A stretch of DNA of 39,556 nt from an uncultured bacterium (GCA_903831295.1 CAIKXA010000033.1:1-39556); one strand, 5' to 3'. Positions 1 through 9,124 are shown, counted from the stretch's first letter. Translations and numbers: made by a program. Notes: generated by a model not told the origin, from the letters alone.

Positions 1-1815
1 TCGCTTGTATGCCTCTGCGCCTGGCATGGAAGGTTGCGCTTGTTTACGCAAGAGTTGGTTGCCCACCACCAACACATCCATGTCGGTGAACATGAAACAG
101 CGATAGGCGTCGCCAGGATCGTGAACAATGGGTTCGCCGCGAATATTGAAACTGGTGTTCACCAACACCGGACAACCCGTTCGCCGCTCAAATGCCTTCA
201 AAATGGCGTGAAATCGCGGTGATGTGTGGGCGTGCACGGTTTGCACGCGCGCCGAAAAATCCACGTGAGTAATGGCTGGAACATCACTGCGAATTTGCTT
301 GAGTGAATCAATGCCAGCAACCTTTGGCGCGTTGGGCTCGGGCGCAAGCACGTGTTGCTTGGCCACGGGCGCGACCAACAACATATATGGACTGTCGGTT
401 TGCAAATCAAACCACTCGCTTTGTTTTTCCGCCAACACCGCGGGCGCGAATGGCCGAAACGATTCACGAAACTTAATCGCCACATTCATGCGCCGCTGCA
501 TTGTGGCGTCGCGCGGATCACCCAGAATGGAGCGATGCCCAAGCGCGCGCGGACCATATTCAGCGCGACCAAAAAAGTGCCCCACTATTTTTCCATCCGC
601 AAGATCCGCCGCGATGGCTTGGACCAACTCATCCTCATGTAGTTTTTCATACACGGCGCCAAGCGCGTCAAGCGCGCCGCAAATGTTGGCGTCACTGTGC
701 GCTGGCCCCAAATAGGAGCCGCGCTGCGAGTCCGTGGGTTGCGCGTGACGCGCATTGCCCAAATGTCCAGGTTGATCGCTGTGCCAATGCAAAAGTGCCG
801 CGCCCAACGCCCCGCCAGAATCACCCGCCGCCGGCTGAATCCACAACTTTTCAAATGGTCCCTCGCGAAGCACGCGCCCGTTGGCCACGCAATTCAGCGC
901 CACGCCACCGGCCAAACACAAATTGCGCTGGCCTGTTTTTGCATGCACATATCTTGCCGTACGCAGCACAATTTCCTCGGTGACAGCCTGAATACTGGCC
1001 GCCAAATCCATGTCGCGCTGCGTAAGACGGCTTTCAGGATTGCGCGGCGGACCGCCAAACAAATTATGAAAGGCGCGGCTAGTCATGGTCAAGCCGGCGC
1101 AGTAATTAAAATAGCGTTGATCAAGCCAGAATGAACCGTCATCATTCAAGCGCATTATTTTTTCAAGAATTACATTGGCGTATCGCGGCTGACCAAACGG
1201 CGCCAGTCCCATTAATTTGTATTCACCACTATTCACGCGAAAGCCGCAATAAAAAGTGAACGCGCTGTAGAGCAAACCAAGCGAGTGTGGAAATCGCAAC
1301 TCCTCGTGCAGCGTGATGGTGTTGCCGTTGCCCACGCCCCAACTTGCCGTGGTCCATTCACCAACGCCATCCAGCGTGAGAATGGCGGCGCTTGAAAATG
1401 GACTTGGATAGAACGCGCTTGCGGCATGCGACTCATGGTGCGTGGTGAACACAATGGGACCGGTGTAGTTGCCGCCCAAACCCGCGTCGATTTCCCGCGG
1501 AAGATGAAGTTTTTTTTGCAGCCACTGTGGCATGCTGCGCAGAAAAGAACCAAACCCGCGCGGCGCGAACGCCAGCGATGTCTCCAAGATGCGCTCAAAT
1601 TTCAGCAGTGGCTTTTCATAGAACACCACCGCGTCAAGTTGGCTGGCGTCAATGCCGGCTTCACTTAGGCAATAGCGCGCGGCGTGCGTTGGAAATCGCT
1701 CGTCATGTTTACGGCGACTGAAGCGCTCCTCTTGCGCGGCCGCCACAATTTCTCCATCACGCACCAGGGCGGCGGCGCTGTCATGAAAGAATGCTGATAG
1801 GCCAAGAATATTCAT
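1..1815 (-). CDS. Carbamoyltransferase, NodU/CmcH/TobZ family (3' end cut by window edge)
   Basis: The reading frame opens at an ATG at 1815 (MNILGLSAFFHDSAAALV) and stays open for 605 codons to the window edge, so the C-terminus is missing. Family hallmarks are clear: the N-terminal HDSAAAL motif, HHESHAASAF with the histidines expected for the carbamoyl-transfer domain, LAGGVALNCVANGR, and the C-terminal-domain motif GRAEYGPRALGHRSIL followed by NTSFNIRGEPIV. Known members use carbamoyl phosphate and ATP to carbamoylate hydroxyl groups of sugars, antibiotics or Nod factors through a carbamoyladenylate. The substrate here is unknown; a cell-surface glycan is a guess. It lies downstream of a terminator that separates it from the PEP-CTERM gene. 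No Shine-Dalgarno sequence is visible at this start, but the N-terminus matches the family well. Confidence 0.93.
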   Translation of the reverse strand, partial: MNILGLSAFFHDSAAALVRDGEIVAAAQEERFSRRKHDERFPTHAARYCLSEAGIDASQLDAVVFYEKPLLKFERILETSLAFAPRGFGSFLRSMPQWLQKKLHLPREIDAGLGGNYTGPIVFTTHHESHAASAFYPSPFSSAAILTLDGVGEWTTASWGVGNGNTITLHEELRFPHSLGLLYSAFTFYCGFRVNSGEYKLMGLAPFGQPRYANVILEKIMRLNDDGSFWLDQRYFNYCAGLTMTSRAFHNLFGGPPRNPESRLTQRDMDLAASIQAVTEEIVLRTARYVHAKTGQRNLCLAGGVALNCVANGRVLREGPFEKLWIQPAAGDSGGALGAALLHWHSDQPGHLGNARHAQPTDSQRGSYLGPAHSDANICGALDALGAVYEKLHEDELVQAIAADLADGKIVGHFFGRAEYGPRALGHRSILGDPRDATMQRRMNVAIKFRESFRPFAPAVLAEKQSEWFDLQTDSPYMLLVAPVAKQHVLAPEPNAPKVAGIDSLKQIRSDVPAITHVDFSARVQTVHAHTSPRFHAILKAFERRTGCPVLVNTSFNIRGEPIVHDPGDAYRCFMFTDMDVLVVGNQLLRKQAQPSMPGAEAYKR

Positions 1816-1837
1816 GGGAAACAAGTCGCCAAAGAAT

Positions 1838-1870
1838 AACCCCGATGCGAGGGTTGCTCGCACCGGGGTT
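1838..1870 (-). terminator. Rho-independent terminator of the PEP-CTERM gene
   Basis: A 14-bp stem with one mismatch (arms AACCCCGGTGCGAG and CTCGCATCGGGGTT on the minus strand) and a short loop lies 32 bases past the PEP-CTERM stop codon and before the carbamoyltransferase start. The following minus-strand bases (ATTCTTT) are only moderately T-rich. It should insulate the two genes. Confidence 0.7.
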
Positions 1871-1902
1871 TGAAGTCACATGAAAGTGAAAACCGAAATG
1901 AA

Positions 1903-2631
1903 TTAAGCCTTGCGTCGACGAGCCACTAAACCAGCCAAGCCAATGAGCGCAATGGCGCCTGGAGCAGGAATGGCAGTGAGTGTGTATGAAAAACTAGTCG
2001 AAGTGCCAGAGTCGTAGGCTTGACTCCAACTTGTAATAGAAACATTTGGGTTTGCAAGCGCGTCAACGGCGCTGTCAGTGCTACTGCCACCAGAGCTGTA
2101 GGCGTCAAAGCTGAAGGTGTCGCCGATCGACATGCCAATGCTGGCGATTGACACGCCATAGGTGATAGTGCTTTGCGCACCAGCCGCCAAGGCGAAGTTG
2201 CCAAAGTTGCTGGTGTAGGTTGCGCCGGTTAAGCCCCAAGATGCTTGCTTGCTGTAATTTTCCGCACCGCCGCCACCATCAACCCATGAACCAAGCCAAT
2301 TGGTCATGCCACCATTTGCACTCATGGTGATTGGACGACTCCAACCATCGCTGGAGCTGGTTCCATTGCCTTTATTGTTGGCAATACCGACCATGAACTT
2401 GCCCCAATCGACGATGCCGATGTTGCCGTTCACGGTCAACTTGAACTGAATGTCAGTCGCGGTGTGCGAAACTTCCATTGACACAAGGTCAAGCGTTCCG
2501 CCGCCTGTTGCAATGCCGACATCAATGTCGCCAGTGGCGTCATTGAAAAGTACGCCAGGATTGGCGTTCACTTGAAGAACAGATGTAATGGCTGCAACAG
2601 CTGCAACACAAGATGCTGTACGTAAATTCAT
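1903..2631 (-). CDS. Secreted PEP-CTERM sorting-domain protein
   Basis: This is a 242-residue protein with an N-terminal secretion signal (MNLRTASCVAAVAAITSVLQVNA). It ends with a PEP-CTERM-like tail: PAPGAIALIGLAGLVARRRKA gives a proline-containing turn, a hydrophobic helix and an arginine cluster at the extreme C-terminus. Such tails direct proteins to exosortase-dependent surface processing in other bacteria; no exosortase gene is in this window. The body is rich in Gly, Ser, Thr and Asn and contains no enzyme motif that I recognise. The start at 2631 is supported by a strong AGGAG eight bases upstream. A terminator follows the gene, so it is probably monocistronic. Confidence 0.85.
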   Translation of the reverse strand: MNLRTASCVAAVAAITSVLQVNANPGVLFNDATGDIDVGIATGGGTLDLVSMEVSHTATDIQFKLTVNGNIGIVDWGKFMVGIANNKGNGTSSSDGWSRPITMSANGGMTNWLGSWVDGGGGAENYSKQASWGLTGATYTSNFGNFALAAGAQSTITYGVSIASIGMSIGDTFSFDAYSSGGSSTDSAVDALANPNVSITSWSQAYDSGTSTSFSYTLTAIPAPGAIALIGLAGLVARRRKA

Positions 2632-2639
2632 TTTTCAAA

Positions 2640-2644
2640 CTCCT
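2640..2644 (-). promoter_or_regulatory. Shine-Dalgarno site of the PEP-CTERM gene
   Basis: The minus strand reads CAGGAGTT with AGGAG eight bases before the ATG at 2631. It is one of the few canonical ribosome-binding sites in the window and fixes this start. Confidence 0.75.
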
Positions 2645-2773
2645 GAAGGAAAAGGGATTCAGAGCGAAGTGAGGGAAATATAAATAGAAGATGCCGCAAA
2701 ACCGAGCGCGCGCAAATTTTGGTTTGGGAATTTTGCATATTTTTAAAAATAGTAAACGAGAGTTGTTTTATTG

Positions 2774-2803
2774 TTATAAGACTCTAATTGTAAAATATGG
2801 CAA
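2774..2803 (-). promoter_or_regulatory. Possible promoter of the PEP-CTERM gene
   Basis: In the AT-rich 230-base spacer upstream of the PEP-CTERM gene the minus strand contains TTGCCA and TTATAA separated by 18 bases, resembling -35 and -10 boxes. This is only a resemblance to the housekeeping sigma consensus. The rest of the spacer (2632-2861) shows no gene. Confidence 0.3.
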
Positions 2804-2861
2804 TTTTAGCGCTAAATGCGCTACTAAAAACTATAGAACGATGCCGGCGCATCGCGCGCAA

Positions 2862-3641
2862 TCACCAAAGCGTTTTAATGCCAACGGCCACCAATACAAA
2901 TGCTAGTGATACTTGCAACCACCGCGATGAGAATCGGCGGGCCAAAAGACTTCCAACAATCGTTGCGGGAATGGATCCGCACAGCAGACTGATCAGCATG
3001 CGACCGTCCACCATGCCGGCGAATAAATAACCCGTGCCCGCGATCAGCGCCAGTGGAATGGCGTGCGCGATATCGGTGGCCACCAATTTATGTGTGGTCA
3101 TGCGCAGTGGATACAACACAAGTAGAAGCACGGTGCCAAGCGCACCCGCTCCAACGGAAGTAAGCGCGACAAGTAAACCAAGCAGCGCGCCGGCGGCAAT
3201 TGTCCACGCGGGTTGAAATCGCTTGAAGCGATCGGGCTGCGTGACACGGCGATTGCGCGCCAAAGCGCGCAGCTTTGGCGAGATCAGCAAACCGAACGCT
3301 GTGATAAGCACAACTATGCCAATTGCTTTGGTGAGCCATTGCAAATGGCCAAGAGTGTTTCCAAATGCGACGAGCACCACAACAGCGATCGCAATTGGCA
3401 GACTGCCCATCCAAAGTCGCCGCACTATTTGCCAATCAACGCCCGCCCCCCGCTTGTGCACTTGCATGGCTGCAATTTTGGTGATGGCAGCAAACCAAAG
3501 GTCGGTTGCGATTGCAGTTTGTGGAGCGATACCAAACAACAACAATAAAATCGGCGTCATCAGCGCGCCGCCGCCTACGCCTGTTAAGCCAACAACAAAT
3601 CCAGTGAAAGCTCCTGCCAAAGCGAATGGGGCGTCAATCAT
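2862..3641 (-). CDS. TSUP family (TauE/SafE) anion permease
   Basis: This 259-residue, very hydrophobic protein has two related halves, each opening with a glycine-rich motif: GLTGVGGGALMTPILLLLFG in the first and ALTSVGAGALGTVLLLVLYP in the second. This is typical of the TauE/SafE (TSUP) family, whose members export or import sulfite, sulfoacetate and related anions. Its ATG overlaps the cysQ stop codon (ATGA), so translation is probably coupled to cysQ. The position beside cysQ, cysD and cysNC suggests a sulfur oxyanion as substrate. Both the substrate and the direction of transport are inferred from context only. Confidence 0.88.
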   Translation of the reverse strand: MIDAPFALAGAFTGFVVGLTGVGGGALMTPILLLLFGIAPQTAIATDLWFAAITKIAAMQVHKRGAGVDWQIVRRLWMGSLPIAIAVVVLVAFGNTLGHLQWLTKAIGIVVLITAFGLLISPKLRALARNRRVTQPDRFKRFQPAWTIAAGALLGLLVALTSVGAGALGTVLLLVLYPLRMTTHKLVATDIAHAIPLALIAGTGYLFAGMVDGRMLISLLCGSIPATIVGSLLARRFSSRWLQVSLAFVLVAVGIKTLW

Positions 3642-4492
3642 GTGGCCACACCCGGCAAGTCAATGGGCCATGCGCTGGCCACAAAACTTGGGTTGAGCAC
3701 TTCGGATTTTCCGTACAGCAAGCGCTCGCCATTCAGTGTGCGAACAAATCCGCCGGCGGCTTCAAGCACGGCCTGCGCGGCGGCGGTGTCCCACTCGCAA
3801 GTTGGTCCAAGGCGCGGATAGCAATCTGCCAGACCTTGGGCAATGCGGCAAAATTTAAGCGAGCTGCCAGCCTGCACAAGTTCATGCGCGCCTAGCGCGC
3901 GAATAAATTCCTGTGTTTGTTCATTCATGTGGTTGCGACTCGCCAACACGCGCACTGGCTTTCCCAATTGCTGCTGGGGTGTTGAGACCCGAATGACATG
4001 TGTTTGATTTTGAATGTGCGACAGAGCGCGCATGTTTACGCTCGCGCCGGTTTGCGCGCTGGAGTTCAAGTCTGGCTCGCTCCAAAATAATTCATCAAGC
4101 ACTGGCGCGTACACCACGCCAATCACTGGCATGCCTTGGCGCACCAGGGCGATGTTCACCGTGAACTGTCCATTGCGCGCGATGAACTCTTTTGTGCCAT
4201 CAAGCGGATCGATAATCCAAAACTCGCCGCTGGCGATTCGGTGAGCGTGGGATGCGTCATCCTCTTCGGACACAATGGCTATGTTCGGCGTAAGCAATTG
4301 CAGCGCCTGCGCAATCACATGGTGCGCGCGCAAATCCGCCTCGGTCAGTGGACTGGAATCAGCCTTGTGCTGAATATTTTTCCCCGCAACGGTATCGGCA
4401 TGGGCATACACCTCCAAAATGGCTTTGCCGGCGTTTCGAGCTATTTCACAAGCGGCAGTAGCCAATTTGATGTCCAAGGCCGCTTGTCGCAT
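3638..4492 (-). CDS. cysQ: 3'(2'),5'-bisphosphate nucleotidase (CysQ)
   Basis: This 284-residue member of the inositol-monophosphatase-like fold hydrolyses 3'-phosphoadenosine 5'-phosphate (PAP) to AMP, clearing the by-product of PAPS use. The metal-binding signatures are present: SEEDDA (first acidic motif), WIIDPLDGTKEFIARNG (second motif) and CEWDTAAAQAVLEAAGG near the C-terminus. The DGTKEF form is typical of CysQ rather than inositol phosphatase. It is divergent from cysD across a 119-base AT-rich spacer and overlaps the downstream permease gene by four bases. The context strongly supports a role in sulfate assimilation. Confidence 0.93.
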   Translation of the reverse strand: MRQAALDIKLATAACEIARNAGKAILEVYAHADTVAGKNIQHKADSSPLTEADLRAHHVIAQALQLLTPNIAIVSEEDDASHAHRIASGEFWIIDPLDGTKEFIARNGQFTVNIALVRQGMPVIGVVYAPVLDELFWSEPDLNSSAQTGASVNMRALSHIQNQTHVIRVSTPQQQLGKPVRVLASRNHMNEQTQEFIRALGAHELVQAGSSLKFCRIAQGLADCYPRLGPTCEWDTAAAQAVLEAAGGFVRTLNGERLLYGKSEVLNPSFVASAWPIDLPGVAT

Positions 4493-4611
4493 AACAGCAA
4501 TTTAACATATTTAGCAATAAAAAGTAATCTTTCTGACATTTTTAACAGATATTTATGTACAAATAGCATATTGCGACACGATTGTTTTGAGCCCCTTACC
4601 TACTGCATTCC
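4493..4611. promoter_or_regulatory. Divergent promoter region between cysQ and cysD
   Basis: This 119-base AT-rich spacer must hold the start signals for both divergent sulfur genes. A plus-strand CTGACA box lies near 4537 with AT-rich sequence after it, but no -10 box at ideal spacing stands out. No riboswitch-like structure was recognised. Confidence 0.45.
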
Positions 4612-6192
4612 ATGTCCACTTCTTCCAAAGCACAATTACACGGTCTTGACGCGCCAAAAGCGTGGGACACGGACACGGCATTTGCGCATTTGAAAGCGCT
4701 TGGGCTTTGCGATACCAAACGCACGGCGGAGCGGCGTCTGCAGGAACTTTCCATTCTGCCCGATGCGCTGAGCCCCGATACGTTGCGCGACGAGCAAGGC
4801 CGCGCGCCAAACCGCGTGCTGCTTGATTGGTTGTTGAATGAGGCGCGCGGCAAGCGGCGATTAGTGTTGTTTGCGCAACTACACACACTGCCCACGGGCG
4901 CCCATTGTTTGGTGGCCCATGATGCGCGTGGCGCCAATTTTTGGGTGCCTTTTGCTTCAAGCATCACAAGCGCCGCATCAACAGCGAATAGCATCGCTTT
5001 GAAAAAAAAATCAGAGTCCGTGCAAATTGCCGCGCCAAAAAATAAATTGTCTCTGTCAAGTAAGAGCAATGCAAAGTTGGGTGCGAGCACCGCTCCTACA
5101 TGCGCGGATATTGAAGACGCGCTACGAAAGTTGCAAGCGCACGTGGCAAAACCCATCGCGCTATTTCCGTCGGGCAACTTAGTTGCGCTGGCGCGCATGT
5201 GTGGCGCGATTGATGAAGTGCACATGGACATGATTTGTTTTCAGCCCGTGTTAAGTGTTGATCAACCCACACCGCTCGCGCGCAATGCAAACGCTCAACA
5301 AAGCCATCTGGATCGGTTAGAAGCCGAGAGCATTCACATTCTTCGCGAGGCCGTTGCCGAAAGTGAAAATCCGGTCATGTTGTATTCCGTTGGCAAGGAC
5401 AGTTCGGTGATGGTGCACTTGGCGCGCAAGGCTTTTTACCTCGCGCCCCCGCCATTTCCGCTGATGCACGTGGATACGCGCTGGAAATTTCAAGAGATGT
5501 ATTTGATGCGCGAGTTCATCGCCAAACAAAGCGGAATGCGACTGATTGTGCATGTGAATCCGGAAGCGATTGCGCGCGACATCAATCCGTTTGACCACGG
5601 CTCGCAACTGCACACGCACATCACCAAGACGGAGGGCCTGAAGCAGGCGCTTGATCTGCACAAATTTGATCTGGCCTTTGGTGGCGCGCGCCGCGACGAG
5701 GAGAAGAGCCGCGCTAAAGAGCGAATATTTTCTTTCCGCACCAACACGCATCGATGGGACCCAAAGAACCAGCGCCCGGAGGTGTGGAATTTGTACAACG
5801 CGGGCAAAGCCAAGGGCGAAAGTATTCGCGTGTTTCCGCTGAGCAATTGGACGGAGCTTGATGTGTGGGAATATATTTTGCGCGAGGGCATTCCGGTGGT
5901 GCCTCTTTATTTTGCAAAGGTTCGTCCAGTGGTGGAGCGCGATGGGTTGCTGATCATGGTGGATGACGATCGCATGCGCGTGCTGCCTGGCGAGGAAATT
6001 ATGCGCAAGCGCGTTCGCTTTAGAACGCTTGGTTGCTACCCGTTAAGTGGCGCGATTGAATCGAGCGCCACCACTTTGCAAGACATCATGGTGGAGTTAT
6101 TGCAGGCGCGCACCAGTGAGCGACAAGGCCGCGCCATTGACTCAGATGCCGCGGCAAGCATGGAAAAGAAAAAGCATGAGGGTTATTTCTGA
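4612..6192 (+). CDS. cysD: Sulfate adenylyltransferase small subunit (CysD) with long N-terminal extension
   Basis: The last ~296 residues (from about residue 231, [18 protein letters not shown]) are a full-length CysD. They contain the PP-loop [50 protein letters not shown]'s core, [27 protein letters not shown] and the KKHEGYF tail. With CysN, CysD makes adenosine 5'-phosphosulfate from ATP and sulfate. The first ~230 residues are additional: a segment of about 115 residues, a Lys/Ser/Ala-rich linker with a run of nine A at 5002-5010, then about 60 residues containing [18 protein letters not shown] do not recognise this extension. The frame is uninterrupted from the ATG at 4612. An internal ATG at 5224 could give a near-normal CysD. 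The stop overlaps the cysNC start by one base (TGATG). Confidence 0.92.
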   Translation: MSTSSKAQLHGLDAPKAWDTDTAFAHLKALGLCDTKRTAERRLQELSILPDALSPDTLRDEQGRAPNRVLLDWLLNEARGKRRLVLFAQLHTLPTGAHCLVAHDARGANFWVPFASSITSAASTANSIALKKKSESVQIAAPKNKLSLSSKSNAKLGASTAPTCADIEDALRKLQAHVAKPIALFPSGNLVALARMCGAIDEVHMDMICFQPVLSVDQPTPLARNANAQQSHLDRLEAESIHILREAVAESENPVMLYSVGKDSSVMVHLARKAFYLAPPPFPLMHVDTRWKFQEMYLMREFIAKQSGMRLIVHVNPEAIARDINPFDHGSQLHTHITKTEGLKQALDLHKFDLAFGGARRDEEKSRAKERIFSFRTNTHRWDPKNQRPEVWNLYNAGKAKGESIRVFPLSNWTELDVWEYILREGIPVVPLYFAKVRPVVERDGLLIMVDDDRMRVLPGEEIMRKRVRFRTLGCYPLSGAIESSATTLQDIMVELLQARTSERQGRAIDSDAAASMEKKKHEGYF

Positions 6193-8105
6193 TGCCGCGC
6201 AAATCAACAAGCAAAAAGATTGGCACGCCCGTCAATGGCGCCGCAACTATTCAATCCCTGGAAAAATTTCTGGATCACCAGCGCGAAATTGGCTTGCTGC
6301 GCTTTATCACTTGTGGCAGCGTGGATGACGGCAAGAGCACGCTGATTGGCCGCCTGTTGTGGGAAAGCCACTTGTTGTTTGAAGATCAAATTGCGACGCT
6401 GGAAAAAGAATCTCACAAGTACGGAACCCAAGGCGAGGAGATTGACTTTGCGCTTTTGGTGGATGGCCTGGCCGCGGAGCGTGAGCAAGGCATAACCATT
6501 GATGTGGCCTACCGATTCTTCAGCACCGACAAGCGCAAGTTTATTGTGGCTGACACGCCAGGTCATGAGCAGTACACGCGCAACATGATCACCGGTGCCA
6601 GCACCGCTGACGCCGCCGTGTTGCTGGTTGACGCGCGCGCAGGCATGTTGGTGCAAACGCGCCGTCATGCGTATCTAGTTTCGCTGATGGGAATTCGCGA
6701 TGTTGCGCTGGCTGTGAATAAAATGGACACGGTTGCATTTGACCGAGCGGCGTTTGAAAAAATTGTGAGCGACTTTGAAACTTTCGCCAAGCCGCTTGGA
6801 CTGCGAAGCATTACCGCTATTCCAATGTCGGCGCTGAAGGGCGACAATATCATCGAGCGTTCGCGCAACACGCGTTGGTACAACGGCCCAACGCTGATGG
6901 GTTGGCTGGAAACAGTGCAAACCAAACATGAAAGTCTTTCAAGATTTTGTTTTCCGGTGCAACTAGCGCTGCGACCAGACGCGAAGTTTCGCGGATTTGC
7001 GGGCACAATTGCTGAGGGCCACGTCGAGCAAGGCGACACCATTCGCGTGACCGCAAGTGGCGAAAGCGCTCGCGTGAAAAGCATTGTCACCATGGACGGA
7101 CTTCTCAAGCGCGCCGACGCTGGTCAAGCCGTCACGCTGACCCTTGACCGCGAAGTGGATGTTTCCCGCGGCGACATTCTGAGTTGCTCGCAAGCCATTG
7201 AAACCACCGATCAGTTTGAAGCCACAATTGTGTGGATGCATCAAGATCCTGGACTTGTTGGTCGTGGATATGTATTGAAGTTGTCCACGCAAAACGCGCC
7301 CGTGACATTGACAGCGATTAAACACGGAGTGAATGTGAACACGCTTGCGCACGAACCGCGCACAACATTGGCGCTGAATGACATCAGCGTGTGCACGCTT
7401 TCCACCAGTAAGCCGATCGCGTTTGACACATATGAACGCTCGCGCGAACTTGGCAGTTTTATTTTGATCGATCGATTCACCCACGCCACTGTTGCCGTGG
7501 GAATGATTCGCCACTGTTTGCGCCGTGGACAGAATGTGCACAAGCAAGCTCTCACCATCACGCGCCAAGATCGCGAGCGCATGAACGGGCACCCAGGCCG
7601 AGTGGTGTGGTTCACCGGCCTTTCCGGTAGTGGAAAAAGCACTATTGTCAACGCGCTTGAAATTGCGCTGCATGAGCGCGGCAAACACACATTTATTTTG
7701 GACGGCGACAACATTCGCCAGGGCCTGAATAAAAATCTTGGCTTTACCGACGCCGACCGCGTGGAAAATATTCGCCGTGTCGCCGAAGTAGCAAAGCTGA
7801 TGAGCGACGCGGGATTGATTGTGCTGACCAGTTTCATTTCGCCCTTCAAGGCGGAGCGCGAGATGGCGCGCGAACTGATTGGAGCCGATCGATTTGTTGA
7901 AGTGCACGTGAGCACCTCGCTGCAAGAATGCGAGAAGCGCGATGTGAAGGGCTTGTATCGCAAGGCGCGCGCCGGTCAGTTGCCCAATCTTTCTGGTATT
8001 GGAAGTCCGTATGAACCACCGACCGCGCCGCAAGCCACCATTGACAGCGCCGCAACCAGCGTGCCCAAGGCCGTGAAGCAATTATTGGCACTGCTTGAAA
8101 TTTAA
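6192..8105 (+). CDS. cysNC: Bifunctional sulfate adenylyltransferase subunit 1 / APS kinase (CysN-CysC fusion)
   Basis: This 637-residue fusion has an N-terminal GTPase and C-terminal kinase. The CysN part shows the EF-Tu-like motifs GSVDDGKSTLIGRLL (P-loop), DTPGHEQYTRNM (switch II) and NKMD (guanine specificity), followed by beta-barrel domains. From about residue 465 an APS kinase follows, with P-loop GLSGSGKST, DGDNIRQGLNKNLGF and TSFISPFKAERE. The N-terminal part couples GTP hydrolysis to APS formation by CysD; the C-terminal part phosphorylates APS to PAPS. Such CysN-CysC fusions are well known. It is translated directly after cysD through a one-base stop/start overlap. No PAPS reductase or sulfite reductase is in the window, so PAPS may feed either reduction elsewhere or sulfotransferases. 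Confidence 0.96.
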   Translation: MPRKSTSKKIGTPVNGAATIQSLEKFLDHQREIGLLRFITCGSVDDGKSTLIGRLLWESHLLFEDQIATLEKESHKYGTQGEEIDFALLVDGLAAEREQGITIDVAYRFFSTDKRKFIVADTPGHEQYTRNMITGASTADAAVLLVDARAGMLVQTRRHAYLVSLMGIRDVALAVNKMDTVAFDRAAFEKIVSDFETFAKPLGLRSITAIPMSALKGDNIIERSRNTRWYNGPTLMGWLETVQTKHESLSRFCFPVQLALRPDAKFRGFAGTIAEGHVEQGDTIRVTASGESARVKSIVTMDGLLKRADAGQAVTLTLDREVDVSRGDILSCSQAIETTDQFEATIVWMHQDPGLVGRGYVLKLSTQNAPVTLTAIKHGVNVNTLAHEPRTTLALNDISVCTLSTSKPIAFDTYERSRELGSFILIDRFTHATVAVGMIRHCLRRGQNVHKQALTITRQDRERMNGHPGRVVWFTGLSGSGKSTIVNALEIALHERGKHTFILDGDNIRQGLNKNLGFTDADRVENIRRVAEVAKLMSDAGLIVLTSFISPFKAEREMARELIGADRFVEVHVSTSLQECEKRDVKGLYRKARAGQLPNLSGIGSPYEPPTAPQATIDSAATSVPKAVKQLLALLEI

Positions 8106-8135
8106 AATTCTGCTAGTTTTTTAGCGCCGCAACCA

Positions 8136-8969
8136 ATGACAATTTCAACACCAAATACCGAAGACCACTTTGAAATTATCATTGATGATCTTCACAAATC
8201 ATTCGGCTCGCATTCAGTTTTGTCGGGCGTGAATTTAAAAATCCGCCGCGGGGAATTGGTGGCCATTGTTGGCGGCAGCGGTTGCGGTAAAACCGTTTTG
8301 CTGAAAACAATCACCGGACATTTCAGCCCAGACTCTGGCCGCGTGATGATTGCCGATCACGAGGCGCAAAATTCCCCCCTGTGCGATGTTGCCAAACTAT
8401 CCGATGATCAACTGGATCAATTGCGCGTGCACTGGGCCGTTGTGTTTCAACGCAACGCGCTTCTGAGCGGCAGCGTGTATTTCAATTTGGCGTTTTGGCC
8501 CAAAGAAATCAAAGAAATGACCGACGCGCAAATCATGCCGTTGGCGCGCAAGGCCCTGCTTGATGTTGGTTTGAACCCGGATCAAATCATGAACAGCGAC
8601 CGCGAATCACTGTCCGGCGGAATGGCGAAACGCTTGGCCATTGCGCGCGCGCTTGTGATGGATCCAGTGCTTGTGTTCTATGACGAACCAACCTCCGGAC
8701 TTGATCCAGAAATGTGTGGAACCATTCATTCGCTTATTGACAGCACGCATCGCGCCATGCCTGGGTTGGGCGTGGCGCGCACAAGCGTTGTGGTTACACA
8801 CGACACCGAATTGCTACGGCGATTGGCGCCGCGTATTGTCATGCTGCATGCTGGAAAAGTTTTCTTTGATGGACCATTTGAGGAATTTCAAACCCGCACG
8901 GATCCGCAAATTAAACCCTATGTGCAACAAATGGCCGCGTTGCACGCGCGCAACCACGCCGACGAATGA
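8136..8969 (+). CDS. ABC transporter ATP-binding protein, MlaF-like
   Basis: This 277-residue ATPase has Walker A GGSGCGKTVLLKTITG, signature LSGGMAKRLAIARAL, Walker B VLVFYDEPTSGLDPEM and the switch histidine in VVTHDTELL. The LSGGMxKR signature and the following TSGLDP form are typical of MlaF/Mkl ATPases, which power lipid transport between the membranes together with MlaE and an MCE (MlaD) protein. No permease or MCE gene is adjacent on either side, so the partners must be elsewhere. The start at 8136 lies 30 bases after cysNC, on the same strand; co-transcription is possible but there is no functional link. No clear Shine-Dalgarno site is visible. Confidence 0.88.
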   Translation: MTISTPNTEDHFEIIIDDLHKSFGSHSVLSGVNLKIRRGELVAIVGGSGCGKTVLLKTITGHFSPDSGRVMIADHEAQNSPLCDVAKLSDDQLDQLRVHWAVVFQRNALLSGSVYFNLAFWPKEIKEMTDAQIMPLARKALLDVGLNPDQIMNSDRESLSGGMAKRLAIARALVMDPVLVFYDEPTSGLDPEMCGTIHSLIDSTHRAMPGLGVARTSVVVTHDTELLRRLAPRIVMLHAGKVFFDGPFEEFQTRTDPQIKPYVQQMAALHARNHADE

Positions 8970-9063
8970 TCAACGAGTTGCGCTCTTGATTCCGCGGTGG
9001 TGTTTACCGCAGTCAACGACATTCAATTCTTTGTGATTACAAACGAACTCTGTACCCGACTTA

Positions 9064-9098
9064 AAAATAAAACTGGCGGCCCTTGCGGACCGCCAGTG
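9064..9098 (-). terminator. Rho-independent terminator of the secreted peptidase gene
   Basis: On the minus strand CTGGCGG and CCGCCAG form a perfect 7-bp GC-rich stem with a 10-base loop, directly followed by TTTTATTTTT. It lies 27 bases beyond the peptidase stop codon at 9125 and is the most canonical intrinsic terminator in the window. The flanking 8970-9060 has no gene. Confidence 0.88.
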
Positions 9099-9124
9099 TG
9101 AACTCAATCAAATTTCCGCAGACC

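Noticed and set aside
4596-5231. Minus-strand open frame of 211 codons opposite the CysD extension
   Set aside because: I considered that it might be the real gene here. It begins within the region, overlaps the CysD start and lacks motifs or a ribosome site, whereas the plus frame continues directly into CysD. The plus frame is preferred.
6963-8081. Long minus-strand open frame (372 codons) opposite cysNC
   Set aside because: It lies antisense to a well-conserved CysN-CysC protein, has no recognisable motif, and arises from the codon bias of the true gene.
8994-9010. Hairpin GCGGT-GGTGTTT-ACCGC after the MlaF-like gene
   Set aside because: The stem is only five bases and no T-run follows; too weak to call as a terminator.
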